Made by a program: the position numbers and the translations under genes. Source: Oscillospiraceae bacterium (GTDB lineage Bacteria; Bacillota; Clostridia; Oscillospirales; Oscillospiraceae). Taken from it: a stretch of 18,772 bases of DNA. Positions 1 through 8,301 of this stretch are shown one piece after another. Location: NCBI GenBank assembly GCA_017936205.1, contig JAGBGB010000332.1, forward strand, positions 1 to 18,772, in the 5' to 3' direction. Every line of letters begins with the position of its first letter. Positions within the stretch are counted from its first letter, which is position 1. The notes under the pieces were generated by a model. It had not been told where the DNA came from. It did no database searches and saw only the letters and a list, made by a program, of their open reading frames with translations.

Positions 1-1062
1 ATATTACGAGCTGTATATATTAAGGAAATATTCTATCTGATTGGTTTGTATGCGGTATTCTATCTCCATCGTTGGCTATATCCCTTGAATCAATACTACT
101 ATGATATTTGGGGAGACATTACCGTAAGCAAGTGCCTGCCCATGTTTCTGGTTGGCTTGTGTGCCTATCGCATCAATCGTGAGAAGGTTATGAGTATCCT
201 GTATAAGATCTCTGTAGCTTCGATTTTTGCTTTTGTTATTTATGTTACGGTGTTTTCAAGTATTGATGCTACTACGCTTCGAGACGGAGATATGCACAAT
301 GCTTATACGATCCTGCCGCACATTTGCCTTGTTTTTATGGGAGTGCTGCGCAAACCGAATGTTTGGAATATCAGTGCGCTTTCCATTGGGGCGGTATTCC
401 TGCTGTTCCTGGGTAACAGAGGCTCTATACTATGTCTTGGCGTATGCATCATTATGAATATTCTGTTTTCCGGCAGATTGAAGAGACCGTGGCTGTTCCT
501 GTGCCTTTCTGTACTGGCTATGGTGATCCTGTTTGTATTCGGTTTGCTGGATTTCTTGTACGATTTGGCTGATAGATACGAATTCAGCTTGCGGATCTTC
601 GAGAAGATGGAGAAGGGAGAGCTTACCTATTCCTCCGGTCGTGATCGGATCCAAGATAGAGTGTGGGAATACTTCCGTATGTCCCCTATGCTGGGTATGG
701 GAATCTACTCAGATCGTAGAGTTGCGGGAGGAAGCTATGCACACAGCATTATTCCGGAGATCTTGCTCCAACACGGCATTATTATAGGTACGATCATTCT
801 GGGATTATTAGCTTACTTGTTTGTTGGGAGCTATTGGTACCTCCGGAAAGAGAATCATCTTGCCAAGGATTTTTTCAGCGCACTGCTTTTCAGTGCTGTA
901 TTTAAGCTGTTCCTGTCTAACTCCTATCTTATGGAGCCCTACTTTTTCTTTGCTCTTGGCCTTGCTTGTGCTATTATGAATGAGTATAGAAAAACAAAAA
1001 AGCAGGAGAGGATCGAAAAAGAACGGACGGGATTTGTTCGTCTCAGGAGGGTACGGTCATGA
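1..1062 (+). CDS. Wzy-like polysaccharide polymerase / O-antigen ligase-like membrane protein (5' partial)
   Basis: This is a very hydrophobic protein, mostly successive membrane segments, with one larger polar stretch before the last two or three helices. The polar part carries 'SSGRDRIQDRVWEYFRMSP', then 'GMGIYSD' and 'AHSIIPEILLQHGIIIG'; this pattern of an arginine-rich start followed by a histidine before a glycine-rich helix is typical of the Wzy/O-antigen ligase superfamily. These enzymes join flipped lipid-linked repeat units on the outer face of the membrane. A TTG at 46 could serve as a start, but the frame stays open to base 1 and still reads hydrophobic sequence, so I treat the gene as cut by the left edge. 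The stop overlaps the ATG of the next gene (ATGA at 1059-1062). It looks more AT-rich than its neighbours, as polymerase genes in such loci often are. Polymerase is more likely than ligase given the flippase downstream. Confidence 0.8.
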   Translation: MLRAVYIKEIFYLIGLYAVFYLHRWLYPLNQYYYDIWGDITVSKCLPMFLVGLCAYRINREKVMSILYKISVASIFAFVIYVTVFSSIDATTLRDGDMHNAYTILPHICLVFMGVLRKPNVWNISALSIGAVFLLFLGNRGSILCLGVCIIMNILFSGRLKRPWLFLCLSVLAMVILFVFGLLDFLYDLADRYEFSLRIFEKMEKGELTYSSGRDRIQDRVWEYFRMSPMLGMGIYSDRRVAGGSYAHSIIPEILLQHGIIIGTIILGLLAYLFVGSYWYLRKENHLAKDFFSALLFSAVFKLFLSNSYLMEPYFFFALGLACAIMNEYRKTKKQERIEKERTGFVRLRRVRS

Positions 1063-2204
1063 GGATATGTGTGGTTGTGATCAATTCTGTATGGTATGAT
1101 CCCCGTGTGCGGAAGCAGATCGAGGAGTATCTCAGAGTTGGTTATGAGGTAAGTGTTGTGGGACACAAGTGTGCCCGCTATGACAAGGAAAAAGTAGAAA
1201 AGATCCCTGCACCAACGCATATCGTTCATGTTGAGAAATATGCAGGCAAGCAGAGGTCTCCTATTAAGAAGCTCCGTCGGGAGCAGCTGCGGAACCGTGC
1301 CTTGACCAAGGCAATTATTGAAACGAAGCCTCAGGTGATCCATGCCAATGATTATGATGCGTTGGTTCCTGCTTATGCTGCAGCTAAGAAGCTGGGGTGT
1401 CGACTGGTTTATGACTCCCATGAGATCTGTGTAGAGAACGATTTTGCAAAGCGCCTTCCCTCTGTCTTCACCAAGTACATGAGATGGAACGAGAAGCGGA
1501 TGTGCAAGAAGCTGGATGTAATGGTCTGTGTCAGCCATGCAGCAGCAGACTATTTTGTGGAGGCTTATGGTATCTCCAAGCCTATGGTGGTGACCAACTG
1601 TGCTCTTGCCAGAGAGGCTGTGGTTGGGAAGGAGAAGCACGAGCACTTTGAGATCCTGAACCACGGACAGTTCTATGAGGGCCGAGGCTATGACCTTATG
1701 GTTGAAGCTGCACCTTTGTTGAAGGATATCACGGATCTTCGCCTTGCTCTGCGAGGCTTTGGGCGCATTGAGCAGCAGCTCCACGATCGAGTACGTGAGC
1801 TGGGAGCGGAGAATGTGATCTTCTATCCCAAGGTTCTGGTTCAGGAGCTGATCCCGGAGGCATCTAAATCCCATGTGGGTGTTGCCATTACAGAGCCTAT
1901 TTGTTTGAATTTCAAGCTGTCTGTATCTAACAAGCTTTTTGAGTACGCTGCTGCTGGTCTGCCTGTGATCATGTCAGACATTCCGGAGCATCGATACCTA
2001 AACGAGAAGTATGATTTCGGTCTGATCTTAGAGAAGAACAGCCCGGAGGCTTTTGCCAAAGCCGTGAGAAAGCTTCGGGAGGATCGGGCACTCTATGACA
2101 GACTGGCTGCCAATGCAGCTGAGCTTGCCCGTCAGGTAAACTGGGAAGCGGAGTTTGCTCCTTTGGTCCGGAAGGAAAGAGAACTGGTCTATGAAAAAAA
2201 GTGA
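1059..2204 (+). CDS. Glycosyltransferase family 4 (GT-B fold)
   Basis: The 381-residue product has the GT-B layout of GT4 enzymes. The N-terminal acceptor half starts 'MRICVVVINSVWYDPRVRKQ' and contains 'HANDYDALVPAYAAA' and 'YDSHEICVEN'. The C-terminal donor half contains 'NHGQFYEGRGYDLMVEA' and the retaining-transferase E-x(n)-E region, with E279 (TEPICLNFK) and E295 (LFEYAAAGLPVI). It would add one sugar from a nucleotide donor to the growing lipid-linked repeat unit on the cytoplasmic face. It is the only clear glycosyltransferase in the window, so the others needed for the repeat unit must lie upstream. The donor sugar cannot be read from the sequence. It begins with an ATGA overlap on the polymerase gene and ends 14 bases inside the flippase gene, which suggests coupled translation. 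It has normal length for the family and no visible defect. Confidence 0.9.
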   Translation: MRICVVVINSVWYDPRVRKQIEEYLRVGYEVSVVGHKCARYDKEKVEKIPAPTHIVHVEKYAGKQRSPIKKLRREQLRNRALTKAIIETKPQVIHANDYDALVPAYAAAKKLGCRLVYDSHEICVENDFAKRLPSVFTKYMRWNEKRMCKKLDVMVCVSHAAADYFVEAYGISKPMVVTNCALAREAVVGKEKHEHFEILNHGQFYEGRGYDLMVEAAPLLKDITDLRLALRGFGRIEQQLHDRVRELGAENVIFYPKVLVQELIPEASKSHVGVAITEPICLNFKLSVSNKLFEYAAAGLPVIMSDIPEHRYLNEKYDFGLILEKNSPEAFAKAVRKLREDRALYDRLAANAAELARQVNWEAEFAPLVRKERELVYEKK

Positions 2205-3708
2205 AGTTAAATACGGTGCCCTTCTATCCTATGTCCTGATTTTCGCCAATACCTTCTACGGTCTGATCGTAACTCCCTTTATGCTGGGGCAGCTTGGGAC
2301 CAGTGAATACGGCGTGTATAAGACCATAGGCGGTATGGTTGCTGTGGTTTCTGTACTGGAAATGGGAATCGGGGCTACCATGCAGCGATACATAGCCCGA
2401 TTCAACGCTGACAACAAACGGGAACAGGCAGAGAATTTCTCGGCAATGGGGCTGATCCAAGCCCTGCTCCTGGCTGTTGCCATGCTTATCTTGGGGGCAG
2501 TACTGTATCCCGGTTTGGAGGAGACCTTCAGTGTCTTCACAACGGAGGAAATGAACAAGGCGAAGCAGATCTTTGGACTAATGATCCTACAGGTCGCTCT
2601 GCATATGTTTGAGAACTTCTACTTCGGCGTGATCGCAGGCTACAACCGCTTCATTTTCAGCAATACCCTGAAGCTCATACTTCTGGTGCTGCGCGTGCTG
2701 CTGTATTATGTATTTCTTCCTGTTTTTCCTGATTCTGTAACCATTGTATGTATTTCTCTGTTCTTGGAGATTATTGTGATCGCAGTGGAGATCCTGTATC
2801 TGCGTCTGGGACTGAAGCACAGGGTTCGTCTGAAAAAATGGGATCCTGTTTTGTTTAAGGACTCCTTTGTGTACACCATCCTGCTATTTGTACAGTCCTT
2901 GATCATCCAGTTTAACGGTCATGTGGACTCCATTGTGATCGGCTCTGTGATGGGTACGGTTGCGGTAACGCTCTATTCCTTTGCACTGCAAATGTTTAAT
3001 ATGTATGAGCAGTGTGCAACCTCCATATCCGGAGTGCTGCTGCCTACTGTCACCAAGAAGTTGGTAGAAGGGGCGAGACCTAAGGATCTGGAGTCGCTGG
3101 TCATAAAATACGGCAGAGCACAATGGATGTTCCTTGGAGGAGCACTTGGGGGGATCCTGTGCTGTGGGAAGGAATTCTTCCTGCTGTGGCTTGGGAAGAA
3201 GCTGGGGCCTGATGCAGTGGACTGCTGGAAGCTGTGTCTGATTCTGGTCATTCCTGTGACCTTACCTCTGATCACCAATACCTGCCTGACCATTCTGAAG
3301 GCGAAGAACAAGTTAGGAGTTCGTACCATCACCATGGGTTGCTCCGTTGTAGTGAATATTATCCTAACTTATTTTGGAACCAAGCTGTGGGGATACTGGG
3401 CTGCTGCCGCAGGGACGGCTGCCAGCACCTTCCTCGGCAGTGTGATTGCTATGAATATTTATTATCATAAAGAATTGGAGCTGCATATGCTTCGGATCTA
3501 TGGAAGCATTCTACGGAGAATCACCCCCTGTATCCTTATGGGGATGGTACCCTGCTTGATCCTGAATTGCTTCCTGTGGGGAAGCTGGCTATCCTTCCTT
3601 CTGAAGGTGGCGTTATTCCTGCTGGTTTATGGGGGAACTCTCCTTTGCTTCGGCTTGAGCCGCACAGAGCGGAAGGCGATCCCCTTTCTGAAAGGACGAA
3701 GTTTATGA
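2191..3708 (+). CDS. wzx: Polysaccharide flippase, Wzx-like (MOP superfamily)
   Basis: This 505-residue protein has about 12-14 membrane segments. Its N-terminus ('YGVYKTIGGMVAVVSVLEMG', 'GATMQRYIARF') matches the polysaccharide-synthesis branch of the MOP/MATE superfamily, in which the protein moves undecaprenyl-linked repeat units across the membrane. A TTG at 2155 would add 12 residues, but that stretch is the end of the glycosyltransferase read in another frame. The ATG at 2191 is preferred because a GGAAGGAAAGAGA purine run sits just upstream and 'MKKSEVKYGALLSYVL' is a typical Wzx start. With that start the gene overlaps the glycosyltransferase by 14 bases. Its stop overlaps the pyruvyl transferase start at 3705. 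A drug-export role is unlikely given the location; the MATE gene at 12341 is a separate, more drug-pump-like protein. Confidence 0.88.
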   Translation: MKKSEVKYGALLSYVLIFANTFYGLIVTPFMLGQLGTSEYGVYKTIGGMVAVVSVLEMGIGATMQRYIARFNADNKREQAENFSAMGLIQALLLAVAMLILGAVLYPGLEETFSVFTTEEMNKAKQIFGLMILQVALHMFENFYFGVIAGYNRFIFSNTLKLILLVLRVLLYYVFLPVFPDSVTIVCISLFLEIIVIAVEILYLRLGLKHRVRLKKWDPVLFKDSFVYTILLFVQSLIIQFNGHVDSIVIGSVMGTVAVTLYSFALQMFNMYEQCATSISGVLLPTVTKKLVEGARPKDLESLVIKYGRAQWMFLGGALGGILCCGKEFFLLWLGKKLGPDAVDCWKLCLILVIPVTLPLITNTCLTILKAKNKLGVRTITMGCSVVVNIILTYFGTKLWGYWAAAAGTAASTFLGSVIAMNIYYHKELELHMLRIYGSILRRITPCILMGMVPCLILNCFLWGSWLSFLLKVALFLLVYGGTLLCFGLSRTERKAIPFLKGRSL

Positions 3709-4895
3709 GAATCGGTATTTTAACCTTTCACCGCAGTATCAACTATGGTGCCTTTATGCAGTGCTACAGCCTCTGCCAACGGCTGCAGAGAGACTTTCCT
3801 CAGCACAGCATTGAGGTTATCGATTATACCTCGGATAGAATTCAAGAGATGTATGATCGGGAGATCCGAGAAGCTGATCCCTTGACACAGAAGCTTCTGA
3901 GCCAAAGGGCAGAGGCCTTCCGCAGTGTTTATTCCCACCTTCCCCTGTCTCCCCAATGCCTGATAGGGGAGGGCGGGCAAGAGTTGAGCGACTGGATGAA
4001 TTCCCGCTATGATGCTGTGATCGTAGGCAGTGATGCAGTGTGGAATTGGATCCTTCGAGGCTTTCCTAATCCTTATTTTCTCAAGGATTACCATGGGATC
4101 AAGCTCAGCTATGCTGCCTCTGCTCACGGACAGCGGTTCCGTACCATGACTCCGCAGCAGAAGCTGTATTTGCAGGAGGCGTTTCGGGATTTTGCCTATT
4201 TAGGTGTCAGAGACGTTACTACAGAGCAGTTATTGAGCTATGTAGATCCCGAACTGAGGCCACAGCACAACTGTGACCCCACAATGTTCCTTGATCCGGA
4301 AGCTCTGCCCTGTGATATGGAGGAACTTAAACAGAAGCTCTCCCGGCGGGGTGTGGATTTCAGCAAGCCGCTGATCGGGATTATGGGCTCCTCAAAGAAC
4401 ATTGGACGGGAGCTAAAGCAGCATTTTGGAAATCGGGTGCAATTTGTCGCCCTCTACTGGGAAAACAGTTGGGCGGATGTGTATCTTCATGATCTGAATC
4501 CCTTTGAGTGGGCAAGGGTGTTCTCTCTCTTCTCTGCCACTGTGACCCATTTTTTCCATGGCACACTTCTTTCTTTGGTGAATGGGACACCTGTGTTTGC
4601 AGCGGAAACGGCAAGTACCTTTGCCTTGGAATATACCACAAAGATCGCAGATGTTTTGGGTCGCCTGGATCTGCTGCAGTATAGGTCCCTGAGCTTGGGA
4701 TGCAGACGTAGCTTTCTGCAACGAGTGTGGAGCAAACTGGGCTTTTCCGTAGACCGAGCTATGTGGGAGAGCATCTGCCGAGAAATTGAGACTGTGCTGG
4801 AGGGTCAGGTTCCTGCTATTGCACAGAAGGTAGAGAGAGAAGCACGATCGTATGAGAATTTTAGAGCGGCTCTGGAGAGCTGCCTGAACAGATAG
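3705..4895 (+). CDS. Polysaccharide pyruvyl transferase family protein
   Basis: This 396-residue protein belongs to the PS_pyruv_trans family (PF04230), which transfers pyruvate from phosphoenolpyruvate to a sugar as a ketal, giving the polymer a negative charge. Visible hallmarks are the N-terminal 'FHRSINYGAFMQCYSL' (residues 8-23), 'VIVGSDAVWN' (GSD at 108-110), 'CDPTMFLDP' (190-198) and 'THFFHGTLLSLVNGTPVF' with H285. The N-terminal 'NYGAxxQ' form matches the exopolysaccharide branch rather than the CsaB-type 'GNxGDEA' branch that modifies cell-wall polymers in Bacillus. The start is set at 3705, where ATGA overlaps the flippase stop and AAAGGACG precedes it; the longer reading from 3567 runs through flippase sequence. 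The acceptor sugar is not visible. Some family members do other chemistry, so the pyruvylation role is inferred from family and context. Confidence 0.87.
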   Translation: MRIGILTFHRSINYGAFMQCYSLCQRLQRDFPQHSIEVIDYTSDRIQEMYDREIREADPLTQKLLSQRAEAFRSVYSHLPLSPQCLIGEGGQELSDWMNSRYDAVIVGSDAVWNWILRGFPNPYFLKDYHGIKLSYAASAHGQRFRTMTPQQKLYLQEAFRDFAYLGVRDVTTEQLLSYVDPELRPQHNCDPTMFLDPEALPCDMEELKQKLSRRGVDFSKPLIGIMGSSKNIGRELKQHFGNRVQFVALYWENSWADVYLHDLNPFEWARVFSLFSATVTHFFHGTLLSLVNGTPVFAAETASTFALEYTTKIADVLGRLDLLQYRSLSLGCRRSFLQRVWSKLGFSVDRAMWESICREIETVLEGQVPAIAQKVEREARSYENFRAALESCLNR

Positions 4896-4900
4896 GAGAG
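4894..4900 (+). promoter_or_regulatory. Ribosome binding site deciding a TTG start
   Basis: AGGAGAG lies 7 bases before the TTG at 4908 and overlaps the stop codon (TAG, 4893-4895) of the pyruvyl transferase. It supports the TTG start, which places the Rossmann motif at the expected extreme N-terminus of the dehydrogenase. Confidence 0.75.
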
Positions 4901-4907
4901 AAATACC

Positions 4908-6098
4908 TTGGTAAATGTCATTGGATTGGGATATATCGGCCTGCCTACTGCCCTGATGCTTGCAAGTCATGGGGTACAGGTGGTTGGTACGGATTATAAT
5001 ACAAAGCTGGTACAGACCCTGCAGGCAGGACAGACTACCTTCAGCGAGGCAGGGCTGGAAGCTCTCTTTGCCTCTGCATTGGAGGCAGGGATCCGCTTCT
5101 CCGGTGAGTATCAGAGTACGGATGTTTATATTGTTTCAGTTCCCACTCCCTATGACAGGGATAGTAAGAAGATCGACCCCTGTTATGTAATCGCTGCAGT
5201 GAAGCAGATCCTCAGCGTCTGTGCAGAGGATGCGGTGATCGTCATCGAATCCACCGTTTCTCCCGGGACCATGGATCGCTTCGTTCGTCCTCTGTGTCAA
5301 GGGAAAAAGGTGCATTTGGTCCATGCTCCGGAGCGGATCATTCCCGGCAATATGCTCTACGAATTAGAGCATAATTCCCGTACCATCGGTGCCGATGACC
5401 CTCAGGTTGGACAGCAGGTCAAGGAGCTCTACAGCTCCTTCTGCAAGGGCGAGATTGTGGTGACAGATATTAAAACCGCAGAGATGACCAAGGTCATTGA
5501 GAACACCTACCGTGCAGTGAACATTGCTTTTGCCAATGAGCTTGCCAAACTGTGCCATTACGAGGGGATGAATGTGGATGAGATCATTCGCATCTGCAAT
5601 ATGCATCCCAGAGTCAATATTCTCTCTCCCGGACCCGGGGTGGGAGGTCACTGCATTCCTGTTGACCCTTGGTTCTTGGTGGGAGATTACCCGGAGCATA
5701 CGCCTCTGATTGCTAAGGCTATGACCATTAACGAGGAAATGCCCGACTTTATTTACAGCCGTATCTGCAGCATTATGGAGGAACACGGCATCAGTGATTT
5801 TTCTAAGGTGGGACTTTATGGACTGACCTATAAGGAAGACGTGGATGATGTAAGAGAATCTCCTACCCTGCAGCTTCTGCAGAGGCATCCTATGCCCTTT
5901 GCGGTGTACGACCCTATGCTGACAGAGACAATTGCGGATAACCAGTACACAGACTTTACGAACTTCCTGCAGGATACACATTTGGTGGTAGTTATGGTTG
6001 CCCATAGCCATCTGCGTTCTGTTTCGGAAGCCATGAAAGACAAAATCATTTTCGATACTCGCCGTGCCCTCAAGGGAATGGATACATACAGAATTTAA
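4908..6098 (+). CDS. wecC: UDP-N-acetyl-D-mannosamine dehydrogenase (WecC/CapO type)
   Basis: This enzyme oxidises UDP-ManNAc twice with NAD to give UDP-ManNAcA in the cytoplasm. The 396-residue protein has the three-part UDP-sugar dehydrogenase layout. The NAD-binding Rossmann motif 'GLGYIGLPTA' lies at the N-terminus, followed by 'VSVPTPYD' and 'IESTVSPGT'. The central helix has 'TAEMTKVIENTYRAVNIAFA' with K195 and N199, and the active-site segment 'SPGPGVGGHCIPVDPWF' holds the catalytic C249. The runs 'NMHPRVNILSPGPGVGGHC' and 'NIAFANELAKLC' match WecC more closely than UDP-glucose dehydrogenase, so ManNAc is the likely substrate. The C-terminal domain contains 'GLTYKEDVDDVRESPTLQL'. Translation probably starts at TTG 4908; no in-frame ATG precedes the Rossmann motif. 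It is 12 bases after the pyruvyl transferase and 12 before capE. No WecB/MnaA-type 2-epimerase to make UDP-ManNAc is present unless the CapG-like enzyme does it. Confidence 0.92.
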   Translation: MVNVIGLGYIGLPTALMLASHGVQVVGTDYNTKLVQTLQAGQTTFSEAGLEALFASALEAGIRFSGEYQSTDVYIVSVPTPYDRDSKKIDPCYVIAAVKQILSVCAEDAVIVIESTVSPGTMDRFVRPLCQGKKVHLVHAPERIIPGNMLYELEHNSRTIGADDPQVGQQVKELYSSFCKGEIVVTDIKTAEMTKVIENTYRAVNIAFANELAKLCHYEGMNVDEIIRICNMHPRVNILSPGPGVGGHCIPVDPWFLVGDYPEHTPLIAKAMTINEEMPDFIYSRICSIMEEHGISDFSKVGLYGLTYKEDVDDVRESPTLQLLQRHPMPFAVYDPMLTETIADNQYTDFTNFLQDTHLVVVMVAHSHLRSVSEAMKDKIIFDTRRALKGMDTYRI

Positions 6099-6110
6099 GG
6101 AGGAGTCGTT

Positions 6111-7160
6111 ATGTCATTATTTACAGGAAAAACGCTCTTGATCACCGGTGGCACAGGTTCCTTTGGCAATGCGGTTTTGCATCGTTTTTTACAGACGGAT
6201 ATTGGTGAGATCCGCATTTTCTCCAGAGATGAGAAGAAGCAGGACGATATGCGCCATGAGTTTCAGGCCAATATGCCTGAGGTCAGTGAGAAGATCAAGT
6301 TCTTCATTGGGGATGTGAGAGATCTGTCCTCTGTGCGTAATGCTATGCATGGAGTGGATTACATTTTTCATGCGGCGGCTTTGAAGCAGGTTCCCTCCTG
6401 CGAGTTCTTCCCTATGGAGGCTGTGCGGACCAATGTGATCGGAACGGACAATGTGCTTACTGCTGCCATTGATGCAGGTGTCAAGTCTGTTATCTGCCTG
6501 TCCACGGATAAGGCTGCTTACCCTGTGAATGCCATGGGTACCAGTAAGGCCATGATGGAGAAAGTGGTAGTTGCCAAGTCTCGCACAGTTTCTCCTGAAA
6601 AAACGAAAATCTGCTGCACTCGCTACGGCAATGTTATGTGCTCTCGTGGGTCTGTGATCCCTCTCTGGATCGAGCAGATGAAGGACGGTAAGGCCATTAC
6701 CATTACAGAGCCCAGGATGACCCGTTTTATCATGAGCCTGGATGAGGCTGTGGATCTGGTGCTTTTTGCCTTCGAGAACGGGATCTCCGGCGACATTCTT
6801 GTTCAGAAGGCTCCTGCTTGCACCATCGAGGTACTGGCAAAGGCTGTTACTGAGCTCTTCCGTCCGGAAACAGAGGTTCGTGTTATTGGGATCCGCCACG
6901 GAGAGAAAATGTACGAGACGCTGCTGACCAACGAAGAGTGCGCCAATGCAGAGGATCTTGGAGACTTCTACAGAGTACCCAGCGATAAGAGAGGTCTTAA
7001 CTATGATAAGTATTTCCGTGTAGGGGATGTGACTCGCAACCCCCTGACGGAGTTTAATTCCGATAATACCCAGCTCCTGACTGTAGAAGAGGTGAAGGAG
7101 AAGCTCCTGAGCCTGGAGTACATTCGCAATGAGCTTGCTGCATGGGAGAAGGACGTATGA
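6111..7160 (+). CDS. capE: UDP-GlcNAc 4,6-dehydratase/5-epimerase, CapE/FnlA family
   Basis: First enzyme of the UDP-N-acetyl-L-fucosamine pathway. It converts UDP-GlcNAc to the 4-keto-6-deoxy L-arabino sugar. The 349-residue protein is an extended short-chain dehydrogenase with the NAD motif 'TGGTGSFGN' (residues 12-20), 'FIGDVRDLSSV', 'AAALKQVPSCEFFP' and 'STDKAAYPVNAMGTSKAMME'. In the usual YxxxK position it has M142-x-x-x-K146, the variant characteristic of the inverting CapE/FlaA1/PseB-like dehydratases. C-terminal segments 'TEPRMTRFIMSLDEAVDLVL' and 'IGIRHGEKMYETLL' also match this family. The two enzymes that follow are CapF and CapG, which favours the FucNAc pathway over the pseudaminic acid enzyme PseB. 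A good ribosome site (AAGGAGGAG) precedes ATG 6111 and overlaps the previous stop; the end overlaps capF by ATGA. Confidence 0.93.
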   Translation: MSLFTGKTLLITGGTGSFGNAVLHRFLQTDIGEIRIFSRDEKKQDDMRHEFQANMPEVSEKIKFFIGDVRDLSSVRNAMHGVDYIFHAAALKQVPSCEFFPMEAVRTNVIGTDNVLTAAIDAGVKSVICLSTDKAAYPVNAMGTSKAMMEKVVVAKSRTVSPEKTKICCTRYGNVMCSRGSVIPLWIEQMKDGKAITITEPRMTRFIMSLDEAVDLVLFAFENGISGDILVQKAPACTIEVLAKAVTELFRPETEVRVIGIRHGEKMYETLLTNEECANAEDLGDFYRVPSDKRGLNYDKYFRVGDVTRNPLTEFNSDNTQLLTVEEVKEKLLSLEYIRNELAAWEKDV

Positions 7161-8299
7161 AGATTTTAGTGACCGGTGCAAAGGGATTTGTGGGAAAGAA
7201 CCTTACAAGCACTCTTTATAATATTGTAGCGGGCAAGGACAAAAGTCGGGATATTGCCCCAGATCTTGAAATTTTTGAATATGATATTGACACAGACCCT
7301 GCCCTTCTTCCCCGGTGGTGTGAGGAATGTGAGTTTGTATTCCATCTGGCAGGGGTCAATCGCCCCAAGGAGCAGAAGGAGTTCATGGAAGGGAACTTTG
7401 GCTTTACAGATACCCTTCTTGGCTGTTTGCGGCAGGCAAGAAATACCTGTCCTATTTTGATCAGCTCTTCCATTCAGGCTGCATTGGATAATCCCTATGG
7501 TAAGAGCAAACTGGCAGGGGAGGAGCTCCTGCGTAAATACGGAGAGGAAACCGGAGCAAAGGTTCTGATCTACCGCCTTCCTAACCTCTTCGGCAAGTGG
7601 TGCAGACCCAATTATAACTCTGTGACCGCTACCTTCTGCCACAATATTGCAAATGGACTTCCTATTCAGGTCAATGACCCTATGGTGAAGCTTCGCTTGG
7701 TCTATGTGGATGATCTGGTAGAGGAGCTCTTAGCTGCCCTTATGGGAAGGGAGCATATGGATGGGCAGTTCTGCTATGTCCCTGTGGAGCATGAGGTGAG
7801 CTTAGGCAGACTGGCAGAGTTGATCCAAGGCTTCCGAGCATCTCGGGAGGAACGAGGAACACCTAAGGTAGGGGATCCTTTTGAGGCGAAGCTCTATGCC
7901 ACCTATTTGTCCTATCTACCTAAGGATGCTTTTTCTTATCCGCTGAAAATGAATGTGGATGAAAGAGGTAGCTTTACAGAGATCATTCGTACTCCGGAAC
8001 GGGGACAGTTTAGCGTGAACATCTCTAAACCCGGGATCACCAAGGGGAACCACTGGCATCATAGCAAGAATGAGAAGTTCTTGGTGGTCAGTGGCAAGGG
8101 TGTGATCCGTTTCCGCCATGCTTTGGGTGGCGAGGTCATAGAATACTTCGTCAGCGGAGAGAAGCTGGAAGTGGTAGATATCCCCACAGGCTACACCCAT
8201 AACATCGAGAACTTAGGGGATACGGATATGGTGACCTTTATGTGGGCAAGCGAGTGCTTTGATCCGCATAAGCCCGACACCTATTTCTTGGAGGTATGA
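7157..8299 (+). CDS. capF: CapF/FnlB: bifunctional C3-epimerase and reductase (SDR plus cupin)
   Basis: Second enzyme of UDP-L-FucNAc synthesis. In characterised CapF proteins the cupin domain epimerises C3 of the CapE product and the dehydrogenase domain reduces the C4 ketone, giving UDP-N-acetyl-6-deoxy-L-talosamine. Both domains are visible in these 380 residues. The N-terminal Rossmann domain has 'TGAKGFVGKNL' (from residue 6), 'FHLAGVNRP' and Y114-x-x-x-K118 in 'NPYGKSKLAGEELL'. The C-terminal cupin, from about residue 255, has 'TKGNHWHHSKNEKF' with H299, H301, H302 and E306 as likely metal ligands. The ATG at 7157 is chosen over 7142 because it begins exactly at the first beta strand, overlaps the capE stop as ATGA, and has GGAGAAGGA upstream. 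It ends 2 bases before the preferred capG start. Confidence 0.93.
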   Translation: MKILVTGAKGFVGKNLTSTLYNIVAGKDKSRDIAPDLEIFEYDIDTDPALLPRWCEECEFVFHLAGVNRPKEQKEFMEGNFGFTDTLLGCLRQARNTCPILISSSIQAALDNPYGKSKLAGEELLRKYGEETGAKVLIYRLPNLFGKWCRPNYNSVTATFCHNIANGLPIQVNDPMVKLRLVYVDDLVEELLAALMGREHMDGQFCYVPVEHEVSLGRLAELIQGFRASREERGTPKVGDPFEAKLYATYLSYLPKDAFSYPLKMNVDERGSFTEIIRTPERGQFSVNISKPGITKGNHWHHSKNEKFLVVSGKGVIRFRHALGGEVIEYFVSGEKLEVVDIPTGYTHNIENLGDTDMVTFMWASECFDPHKPDTYFLEV

Positions 8300-8301
8300 C
8301 C

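Noticed and set aside
939..1874. Minus-strand open frame of 311 codons under the glycosyltransferase, and another of 330 codons under capE (6189-7181)
   Set aside because: Both lie wholly within well-supported + strand genes with conserved motifs; the translated products show no recognisable features.
2155..2190. Upstream TTG start for the flippase
   Set aside because: The added residues are the glycosyltransferase C-terminus read out of frame; ATG 2191 has a purine-rich ribosome site and a typical Wzx start.
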